Below, piece by piece: positions 34,554-40,887 of a DNA stretch of 57,554 nt (its first letter is position 1; every line of letters begins with the position of its first letter). The notes beneath the pieces are model-generated. The model did no database searches. It was given only the letters and a program-made list of their open reading frames with translations, and was not told the origin of the DNA. The stretch is taken from positions 1 to 57,554 of the forward strand of contig CANCRX010000013.1 in assembly GCA_947380655.1 (NCBI GenBank), in the 5' to 3' direction. The stretch is from Alcaligenaceae bacterium. GTDB taxonomy: Bacteria > Pseudomonadota > Gammaproteobacteria > Burkholderiales > Burkholderiaceae_B. The translations under genes and the position numbers were made by a program.

Positions 34554-35498
34554 ATGTTGTATGACATCCCCGCGCCTGCCAAGCTCAATCTTTTTTTGCA
34601 CGTAACTGGACGTCGTGCAGATGGCTATCATTTGCTGCAGACTGTTTTCAGGTTTATTGATTTAAATGATCGTCTCGATATCGATGTCAGGCCAGACAGT
34701 CTTATCTGCCGCGAAACAGACCTGTCAGGAGTGCCGCACGATGAAGATCTGGTGGTGCGTGCGGCGCGAGCCTTGCAGCGGCATACTGGCTGCACATTAG
34801 GCGCACAGATCAACGTTAGAAAATCAATTCCCTCAGGTGGCGGTCTCGGTGGCGGGTCAAGCGATGCCGCCTCCGTGCTGATTGCGCTGAATCGTCTCTG
34901 GAAAACCGGTCTGAGTCGAACCGCCCTGATGCAAATCGGACTTGAGCTTGGGGCGGATGTGCCGGTCTTTGTTTTTGGCCAAAATGCTTTTGCCCAAGGG
35001 ATTGGTGAGAATTTGCAGGCGATTGATCTGCCTAAACGCGCTTACATTGTGATTCAACCTGCTCAACAGGTACCGACTTTAGGTGTTTTCCAGGATCCCG
35101 ATTTGACAAGAAACACCGATCCGGTCAAAATAATGGACTTTTCTGGAATGATGTCTGGCACGGCAAGACTGTTTGATCGGCAGCATAATGATTTACAGGC
35201 TGTGGTGCTCAAACGTTATCCTGTTGTCAGGCAAGCGTTTGACTGGTGTGGTTCTGCCGGCTTGGATGTGCGAATGACCGGGTCAGGTGCGTGTTTGTTT
35301 GCGGAGTTTTCGCAAATGAGCGATGCAGACTTGGCTCACCAGAAAATGCTCGTTAAAATGCACGCTGATTCAGAATTATTGAATTTAAATGTATCGCGAG
35401 TCGATGTACCGCATGAAGGTGTCTCTCGGTTTATCCAGTCTGTTTCAGTCTGTGATGGATTACAGGAACATCCCCTGCGAAATTGGATTGAAAGCTAG
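34554..35498 (+). CDS. ispE: 4-diphosphocytidyl-2-C-methyl-D-erythritol kinase
   Basis: GHMP kinase of the MEP isoprenoid pathway. 314 residues, slightly above the usual 285-300. Seen: PAPAKLNLFLHVTGRRADGYH at the start, the glycine-rich ATP loop SIPSGGGLGGGSSDAA near residue 90-105, and the C-terminal GSGACLFAEF and GLQEHPL motifs. Follows lolB by 2 nt. The stop codon lies 1 nt before the first base of the tRNA-Gln gene, so messenger and tRNA are likely cut from one transcript. Confidence 0.96.
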   Translation: MLYDIPAPAKLNLFLHVTGRRADGYHLLQTVFRFIDLNDRLDIDVRPDSLICRETDLSGVPHDEDLVVRAARALQRHTGCTLGAQINVRKSIPSGGGLGGGSSDAASVLIALNRLWKTGLSRTALMQIGLELGADVPVFVFGQNAFAQGIGENLQAIDLPKRAYIVIQPAQQVPTLGVFQDPDLTRNTDPVKIMDFSGMMSGTARLFDRQHNDLQAVVLKRYPVVRQAFDWCGSAGLDVRMTGSGACLFAEFSQMSDADLAHQKMLVKMHADSELLNLNVSRVDVPHEGVSRFIQSVSVCDGLQEHPLRNWIES

Positions 35499-35499
35499 T

Positions 35500-35573
35500 T
35501 GGGGAGTCGCCAAGCTGGTTAAGGCACCGGATTTTGATTCCGGCATGCGAAGGTTCGAATCCTTCCTCCCCAG
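35500..35573 (+). tRNA. tRNA-Gln (anticodon UUG)
   Basis: A 74-nt cloverleaf without CCA. Acceptor TGGGGAG pairs with CTCCCCA (35566-35572), discriminator G at 35573; anticodon stem CCGGA/TCCGG with loop TTTTGAT gives anticodon TTG at 35534-35536, reading CAA; T arm GAAGG-TTCGAAT-CCTTC. The genome encodes CCC rather than CCA after the discriminator, so CCA is added after transcription. It sits one base after ispE and 139 nt before prs. Confidence 0.96.
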
Positions 35574-35610
35574 CCCTAACGCCTCAAGCTGTTGAACTAA
35601 CCGCAGCAAC

Positions 35611-35639
35611 TTTAAATTTACTTTAAGTCAAAATTTAAA
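35611..35639 (+). promoter_or_regulatory. AT-rich inverted repeat upstream of prs
   Basis: TTTAAATTT (35611-35619) and AAATTTAAA (35631-35639) form a 9-bp inverted repeat with an 11-nt spacer, in an AT-rich stretch ending about 75 nt before the prs start. Could be an UP-element-like or regulator site for prs, or part of a tRNA processing spacer; function not shown. Confidence 0.35.
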
Positions 35640-35712
35640 TGTATATGCCCGGTTCCCTGGTTCAGCAGCTTTTTTGTTCCACATCTTTTTACTGTCTGTG
35701 ATTGCCCCCACC

Positions 35713-36663
35713 ATGGCCAACGATAGTTTTATGATCTTTACCGGTACAGCCAATACAAGGCTGGCCGTCGATGTGGTCAACCATCTCGATATGTCTCTTG
35801 GGAAAATGTCCGTCGGGCGTTTCTCTGATGGCGAGGTCTCGGTTGAAATCAATGAAAACGTCCGCGGTAAAGACGTATTCGTTCTGCAGCCTACCTGTGT
35901 CCCAACCAATGACAACCTGATGGAAGTCATGGTGATGGTCGATGCGTTGCGTCGAGCCTCAGCGGGCCGCATCACTGCTGCCATCCCCTATTTCGGTTAT
36001 GCCCGTCAGGATCGCCGTCCGCGTTCCGCACGTGTGGCGATTACCGCCAAGGTGGTGGCAAACATGCTGCAGGTGGCCGGTGTGAATCGCGTACTAACGA
36101 TGGATTTGCATGCGGATCAGATTCAGGGATTTTTTGACATTCCTGTCGATAATATTTATGCAGGTCCGATCTTGCTGGGTGATATCTGGCGCCGCAATCT
36201 GACTAACCTGGTGGTGGTCTCGCCTGATATCGGTGGGGTGGTGCGAGCCCGCGCCCTGGCTAAACAGCTCGAGGCAGACCTGGCAATTATCGATAAGCGT
36301 CGGCCCCGTGCGAATGTCTCCGAGGTGATGAATATTATTGGTGATGTGGATGGCCGCACTTGCCTGATCATGGATGACATGGTTGATACAGCTGGTACGC
36401 TTTGCAAGGCAGCTCAGGCGCTGAAAGAGCGCGGTGCAGGTTCCGTATACGCCTATTGCACGCACGCCGTGCTGTCTGGTGGTGCGATTGAGCGAATTGA
36501 AACCTCCGAGCTTGATGAGCTGGTCGTGACAGACACAATCCCCCTTTCTGAGGCGGGTCGTGCCTCCACCAAAATCCGTCAGCTGTCGTGTGCACCGTTA
36601 TTGGGTGAAACCATACTGCGTATTTCGAATGCAGAGTCGGTGAGCTCTTTGTTTGTTGATTAA
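35713..36663 (+). CDS. prs: Ribose-phosphate pyrophosphokinase
   Basis: Makes PRPP from ribose 5-phosphate and ATP for nucleotide, NAD, His and Trp synthesis. 316 residues. Seen: ATP-binding region PYFGYARQDRRPR, the DLHADQIQGFFDIP flexible-loop segment, and the PRPP-binding loop LIMDDMVDTAGT near residue 219. The frame is open to 35674, but ATG 35713 (MANDSFMIFTGTA) is the betaproteobacterial N-terminus; no strong ribosome binding site is seen. Standard core copy. It is relevant to the PRPP-related genes at 40-42.7 kb, which would regenerate PRPP without Prs. Confidence 0.97.
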   Translation: MANDSFMIFTGTANTRLAVDVVNHLDMSLGKMSVGRFSDGEVSVEINENVRGKDVFVLQPTCVPTNDNLMEVMVMVDALRRASAGRITAAIPYFGYARQDRRPRSARVAITAKVVANMLQVAGVNRVLTMDLHADQIQGFFDIPVDNIYAGPILLGDIWRRNLTNLVVVSPDIGGVVRARALAKQLEADLAIIDKRRPRANVSEVMNIIGDVDGRTCLIMDDMVDTAGTLCKAAQALKERGAGSVYAYCTHAVLSGGAIERIETSELDELVVTDTIPLSEAGRASTKIRQLSCAPLLGETILRISNAESVSSLFVD

Positions 36664-36732
36664 GATTTTGAGCAGGTTGAACAGTTAATGTAAAGAATTT
36701 GAGGGTCGCTGGTCGCGGCGATTCTTCAAGCC

Positions 36733-36758
36733 CACGCGCTGGTGTCAGCGTGTGTTTT
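36733..36758 (+). terminator. Hairpin terminator between prs and rplY
   Basis: Stem CACGCGCTG / CAGCGTGTG (one G-T pair) with loop GTGT, then TTTT. It lies 70 nt after the prs stop and 36 nt before rplY. It may stop prs transcripts or act as an attenuator in the rplY leader. Confidence 0.65.
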
Positions 36759-36793
36759 AACCGGACTTATCTAGTCCATTTTGGAGTATTTCC

Positions 36794-37393
36794 ATGCAAT
36801 TTAATGCAACCCCACGCAGCGTACAGGGAACGAGTGCGAGCCGCCGCCTGCGCCGTGCGAGCCTGATCCCCGCTATCGTTTACGGTGGTAAAGACAAGCC
36901 CGTCAATGTCGAGCTCGACCACAACGAAATTTATCACGCCCTGCGCAAAGAAGAATTTCACTCATCCATCCTCGAAATGCAACTCGAAGGCAAAAGCCAT
37001 CAAGTTCTGTTGCGTTCCGTGCAATGGCACCCTTACAAGCAGATCGTGATGCACGTTGATTTCCAGCGCGTGGATGCCGATAAAATCCTGCACACTAAAG
37101 TGCCTTTGCACTTTATCAATGCAGACATTTCGCCTGCTGTGAAACTGAGTGCTGCGCTGATTTCGCATGTGTTCACAGAACTCGAGATTGCTTGCTTGCC
37201 AGTTAATTTGCCACAGTTCATCGAAGTCGATCTGTCCAAGCTGATTGGTGGTGAATCTATTCACCTGGCTGACATCAAATTGCCTAAAGGCGTGACCTAC
37301 GTGGCACACCGTGGCGATGCAAACCCTGCTTTGGCAACTGCCATTGTTAAGGGTGGCGCTGCTGCTGACGAGGCTGCAACACCTGCAGCCTAA
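36794..37393 (+). CDS. rplY: 50S ribosomal protein L25/general stress protein Ctc
   Basis: Binds 5S rRNA in the large subunit. The 199-residue form has the N-terminal L25 domain (FNATPRSVQGTSASRRLRRA, IPAIVYGG) and a C-terminal TL5/CTC domain (KLSAALISHVFTELEIACLPVNLP), ending in an Ala-rich tail. This long form is normal outside enterobacteria. GGAG upstream of the ATG. Between prs and pth as in most proteobacteria. Confidence 0.97.
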   Translation: MQFNATPRSVQGTSASRRLRRASLIPAIVYGGKDKPVNVELDHNEIYHALRKEEFHSSILEMQLEGKSHQVLLRSVQWHPYKQIVMHVDFQRVDADKILHTKVPLHFINADISPAVKLSAALISHVFTELEIACLPVNLPQFIEVDLSKLIGGESIHLADIKLPKGVTYVAHRGDANPALATAIVKGGAAADEAATPAA

Positions 37394-37455
37394 TACGGCA
37401 TCTTGACAGATCCTTTTTGTGATCTGTTGTGCTGAATTTCCGGCTGTTGTTTTAG

Positions 37456-37487
37456 GCCCCACTATGCTTTGCGCTGGTGGGGCTTTT
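37456..37487 (+). terminator. Terminator after rplY
   Basis: Stem GCCCCAC (37456-37462) with GTGGGGC (37477-37483), 14-nt loop, followed by TTTT. It ends 17 nt before the pth start, so pth is probably expressed partly by readthrough or from a promoter in this gap. Confidence 0.7.
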
Positions 37488-37503
37488 GCTTTCTAATCGA
37501 GCT

Positions 37504-38103
37504 ATGTCTACATCACCCATCAAACTGATTGTCGGCCTGGGAAATCCTGGTGCGGACTACGAGCGAACCCGCCATAACGCTGGCTTCTGGCTTGCCGATG
37601 AGCTGGCGAATGATTTTCGTTGTGCCTTCACGCTTGAAAAATCTTTTTCTGGCATGGTGGCCAAGGCGCGGGTGCAAACAGAGCAGGTATATCTTGCCAA
37701 ACCTCAGACCTATATGAATCGCTCTGGTCAGTGTGTGGGTGCTTTGGCGCGGTTTTATAAACTGGCGCCGGAATCAGTCCTGGTGTTACACGATGAGTTA
37801 GACCTCATGCCTGGTCAGGTCAAAGTTAAGTTTGGTGGTGGGCATGCGGGACATAATGGTCTGAAAGATATTCAAGCCGCTTTAGGTGGCCCGAATTTCT
37901 GGCGACTCAGGATAGGTATTGGCCATCCTCGTACCCTGGGTTTGCAGCAAGAAGTCGCAGATTTCGTTCTGCATCAGCCCAGGCGCGATGAGCAGACTGA
38001 AATAGAGGCCACCATCACGCGTTGTCGTGCAGTCATGCCCTTGTTCATCGCAGGTGATTTTGCACGCGCGACCGCGCAGTTGCATCGCGATAATCCTGCA
38101 TGA
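37504..38103 (+). CDS. pth: Peptidyl-tRNA hydrolase
   Basis: Recycles peptidyl-tRNA dropped from ribosomes. 199 residues. Seen: IVGLGNPGADYERTRHNAGFW with the catalytic His, KPQTYMNRSGQ, VLHDELDLMPGQVKVKFGGG and GHNGLKDI. The frame is open from 37477, but the ATG at 37504 gives the standard N-terminus. Its stop overlaps the following CPBP-type gene by 4 nt. Confidence 0.97.
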   Translation: MSTSPIKLIVGLGNPGADYERTRHNAGFWLADELANDFRCAFTLEKSFSGMVAKARVQTEQVYLAKPQTYMNRSGQCVGALARFYKLAPESVLVLHDELDLMPGQVKVKFGGGHAGHNGLKDIQAALGGPNFWRLRIGIGHPRTLGLQQEVADFVLHQPRRDEQTEIEATITRCRAVMPLFIAGDFARATAQLHRDNPA

Positions 38104-38846
38104 AAGCAATAAGCTTTCGCGCCGAATGTCGTGCTTGCTTGGATTTTATCTGTCAGCCTAGACTCGCCAGACAGTACGCGCAATTGTCCCGACCCACTCC
38201 AGCGCCAGGCTGGTTGGTCGATTGGTGGCCTGCCATATCCTGGCGCAGGGTACTCGCTTGGGCTGGGCTGTTATGGTTGATCAATATATTTGCTCTGGGT
38301 CCGATTGTCCTGACTGTATTTGAAATGAGTGGTGCAACCCACCGTATCAACATTAACAATCTGCCATGGTTTCAGGCCATTATCTGGGCTCCTGTTCTTG
38401 AGGAGCTTTTATTTCGGTTTGGACTTCGACGACCCTTTCAGGCGCTATGGTTGACGCCTGTCATGGTCGTTGTACTGCTCAATGGGATGGTGTGGTGGTC
38501 GAGTTGTTTATTTGCAGCGAGCGCTGCGTTGAGTCTGTATTGGTGCGCGCGCTCGACCGGACCGCGTGCATGGGCATTAAAATGGTTAAAACGCTATCGT
38601 TTAATTTTTCCGTATGTGTTCCATGCGGTCGCATTGGCTTTTGCGGCGGTACATATTAAAAATTTCGTCTACACAGATCTTGCCTGGTGGATGATGGCAG
38701 TATTGGTCACACCGCAATGGGTCACCGGTCTGGTGCTCGGCTGGATGCGCGTGCAGCGGGGGGTTGGAACCTCTATCCTGCTGCACGGTCTATTTAACGC
38801 GGGTCCACTTTGTGTCGCCTGGGTGGCCTTGCAGTATGCAGATTAA
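38100..38846 (+). CDS. CPBP-family intramembrane protease-like protein
   Basis: Membrane protein of 248 residues with about six helices. The three CPBP/Rce1 motifs can be seen: PVLEELLFRFGLRR (EExxxR) near residue 100, FHAVALAFAAVHIKNF (FxxxH-like) near 178, and LLHGLFNAG (HxxxN) near 232. Members are metal-dependent intramembrane proteases or Abi-type proteins. Long N-terminal cytoplasmic stretch of about 55 residues. Coupled to pth through an ATGA overlap. Physiological substrate unknown. Confidence 0.78.
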   Translation: MKAISFRAECRACLDFICQPRLARQYAQLSRPTPAPGWLVDWWPAISWRRVLAWAGLLWLINIFALGPIVLTVFEMSGATHRININNLPWFQAIIWAPVLEELLFRFGLRRPFQALWLTPVMVVVLLNGMVWWSSCLFAASAALSLYWCARSTGPRAWALKWLKRYRLIFPYVFHAVALAFAAVHIKNFVYTDLAWWMMAVLVTPQWVTGLVLGWMRVQRGVGTSILLHGLFNAGPLCVAWVALQYAD

Positions 38847-38861
38847 AAAAATTTAATCTGC
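38838..38861. terminator. Perfect palindrome joining two convergent stops
   Basis: GCAGATTAAA-AAAA-TTTAATCTGC, a perfect 10-bp stem with a 4-nt loop that contains the TAA of the CPBP gene (38844-38846) and, on the other strand, the TAA of the Bug gene (38853-38855). It has a T/A-rich core and may serve as a terminator in both directions. No long T-run follows on either side. Confidence 0.6.
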
Positions 38862-39848
38862 TTTCAATCCGATGTCTTTTGTCACCTGAGCAAACCGATC
38901 GATATCTGAATTCATAATGATCTGAAATGCAGCGGGACCATCTTGTGCTGGGGTGTATCCCAGCGATGCGAGTTTGTCTTTGATATCTTGACGCGCCAGT
39001 ACTTTAACTACGTCGTCATAGAGTTTTTTCTGAATGGCTACGGGTGTACCTGCTGGTGCGAGCAAACCATGCCATTGGTTTAACTGATAACCTGGATAGC
39101 CTTGTTCTGCAACAGTTGGAATGTTTGGCATCAGTGGTGAGCGCTCTGGAGAGGTGACGGCAAGCGCACGTACTTTTCCTGCCTGTATCTGTGCGCTCGC
39201 ACTCGACGCAGTAATAATCGCCATTGGAACTTGACCGCCCAGAACGTCTTTCAGTGCTGGCCCACACCCTGTGTAGGGGATGTGTGTGATGTGCGTCTTG
39301 GCGCTGATATTCAACATTTCTCCAGCCAGATGCTGGGGAGTCCCGTTACCGCAGGATCCATAGGAAACTGAATTCTTTTCAGGTTTTGCTGCGTTGAGCA
39401 TGTCAGATAAAGTTTGGTACGGTGAGTCGCTTGGCACAATCAGTACGGATGGGACAAACGCGACATTGATGATAGGAACAAAATCCTTTTTTGGATCGAA
39501 CGGTAAGTTGCTGAACACACCGGGGTTTACTGCAAAAGAACTATTTACCATTAGTAACGAGTAGCCGTCGGGCGCACGCCCCGCAACATATCGAGCGCCT
39601 AAGTTTCCACTGGCCCCCGGACGATTTTCAACAATTGCGGAATGTCCGGTGCTGTCTTGCAAGTGATTGCCAATCAGTCGCGCCAACACATCCGTCCCAC
39701 CTCCGGGAGGAAAGGTGACGGTAATGTTGATGGGTTTGCTTGGGAATTGCTCTGCCTTTTCTTGTGCGCAAGCATGGGAAATGGCACCGAGTCCACATGT
39801 CAGTACTGCAATAGCTTGTATCACTTTGAAGGCAAGAGCGTGGCGCAT
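38853..39848 (-). CDS. Bug-family binding protein of the pyridine island
   Basis: Periplasmic binding protein of 331 residues from the ATG at 39848; a TTG two codons upstream (39854) is closer to the AGGA site and is an alternative start. Seen: signal peptide ending SHACAQ near residue 28, FPSKPINITVTFPPGGGTDVLARLIG, GASGNLGARYVAGRAPDGYSL, and the pocket loop HIPYTGCGPALKDVLGG. The promoter region is shared with the NadC-like gene and contains operator site A, so it probably answers to the same TetR regulator. That suggests a pyridine carboxylate ligand, which is inference. No TctA/TctB genes nearby. Confidence 0.9.
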   Translation of the reverse strand: MRHALAFKVIQAIAVLTCGLGAISHACAQEKAEQFPSKPINITVTFPPGGGTDVLARLIGNHLQDSTGHSAIVENRPGASGNLGARYVAGRAPDGYSLLMVNSSFAVNPGVFSNLPFDPKKDFVPIINVAFVPSVLIVPSDSPYQTLSDMLNAAKPEKNSVSYGSCGNGTPQHLAGEMLNISAKTHITHIPYTGCGPALKDVLGGQVPMAIITASSASAQIQAGKVRALAVTSPERSPLMPNIPTVAEQGYPGYQLNQWHGLLAPAGTPVAIQKKLYDDVVKVLARQDIKDKLASLGYTPAQDGPAAFQIIMNSDIDRFAQVTKDIGLKAD

Positions 39849-39982
39849 AATCAATGATTCCTGTGTGTGTCTTTCGCTTAAAAGATATTAGAAAAATATC
39901 AATAGGCGTTTTCCCAATTGGAACAACAATCTATTTTTACAGCAGATTGCAGAAAAAATGGAATTAATTTAATATACAAAAA

Positions 39983-40002
39983 AATGTAGTGTTTGCTACA
40001 TT
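39983..40002. promoter_or_regulatory. Putative TetR operator, site A
   Basis: AATGTAG-TGTTTG-CTACATT, a perfect 7-bp inverted repeat, core TGTAG-N6-CTACA at 39985-40000. It lies between the divergent Bug and NadC-like genes, 55 nt before the NadC-like start. The same core recurs twice in the other divergent promoter region of the island (44715-44753). Confidence 0.7.
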
Positions 40003-40056
40003 AATATTCTTCAGTATCAGAAATCATGCAGTTCAAACAGTCAAAGGGGTCGTTTT

Positions 40057-40887
40057 ATGTATGATATTTTTCAAACAGACCGATTGATCGATCTGTGGTT
40101 GACCGAAGACATTGGTTGTTGCGATTTGACTGCGCAACTCATGATTGATGAAGATGCTGTCGGTACATTCCACATGAACGCGCGTGAGCCGATGATCATC
40201 GCTGGCATACAAGTCGCAGCTCGAATTTTGACGCGCTATGACGCGAGACTGCAGGTTACGTGCCTGGTAAAAGACAGTGAAAAAGTCGAAAAGGGTAAGC
40301 GAATCCTCACCGTGTCTGGGCCTGCGCGCAGTATCTTGACTGCAGAGCGCCCCGCCTTAAACATCCTGCAATTGCTATGCGGGATTGCGACCGAAACAGC
40401 GCGTTACAAGCAAGCACTTGAGGGCACACAAACCCGTCTGATTGATACAAGAAAAACAACGCCGGGTCTGCGGATGCTGGAAAAACATGCGGTGACTTGT
40501 GGTGGTGGTTTAAATCATCGCCTGGGTCTGGATAATGGCGTGATGTTGAAAGACAATCACATCGCCATTGCCGGCAGCATCGTAAAAGCGGTCGAGCGGG
40601 CACGTAAAAATCTACCTGTGCTGACGAAAATCGAAGTCGAGTGTGATCGGTTAGATCAGGTGACCGAGGCGCTTGAAGCCGGGGTCGATGTGATTATGCT
40701 CGACAATATGTCGATTGCGGACATGACAACGGCCGTCAAAATGATTGATGGTCGCGCAAAGGTTGAGGCCTCTGGCGGTATCAGGATTGATACGATTCGC
40801 GAGATCGCACTGACTGGCGTGGACTACATTTCAACTAGTAAGATCACGCAGGCTGCACCCATCGTCGATATTGGACTAGATGAATGA
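40057..40887 (+). CDS. NadC paralogue (quinolinate phosphoribosyltransferase family)
   Basis: Protein of 276 residues of the type II phosphoribosyltransferase family. NadC converts quinolinate + PRPP to nicotinate mononucleotide + CO2 + PPi. Seen: EDIGCCDLT at residues 17-24, LTAERPALNILQ with R98, TRKTTPGLR with R132/K133/R139, GGGLNHRLGL with H154/R155, MLKDNH with K165, KIEVEC and IMLDNM with D216. These correspond to the quinolinate- and phosphate-binding residues of NadC, so the dicarboxylate pocket looks intact. ModD, a relative from molybdate loci, lacks several of these words and is the less likely identity. AGGGG 8 nt upstream. Its stop overlaps the next gene (ATGA). In this setting a catabolic rather than NAD-synthetic role is likely, which is inference. 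Confidence 0.85.
   Translation: MYDIFQTDRLIDLWLTEDIGCCDLTAQLMIDEDAVGTFHMNAREPMIIAGIQVAARILTRYDARLQVTCLVKDSEKVEKGKRILTVSGPARSILTAERPALNILQLLCGIATETARYKQALEGTQTRLIDTRKTTPGLRMLEKHAVTCGGGLNHRLGLDNGVMLKDNHIAIAGSIVKAVERARKNLPVLTKIEVECDRLDQVTEALEAGVDVIMLDNMSIADMTTAVKMIDGRAKVEASGGIRIDTIREIALTGVDYISTSKITQAAPIVDIGLDE

Noticed and set aside
37406..37427. ACAGATC / GATCTGT hairpin as the rplY terminator
   Set aside because: No T-run follows on the plus strand; the GC-rich hairpin at 37456-37487 with TTTT is the better candidate.
40057..40887. Assignment as ModD (molybdate-locus pyrophosphorylase)
   Set aside because: A molybdenum enzyme is nearby, but no modABC genes are present, and the protein has NadC-type words (TRKTTPGLR, NHRLGL, MLKDNH) with the quinolinate-binding residues.
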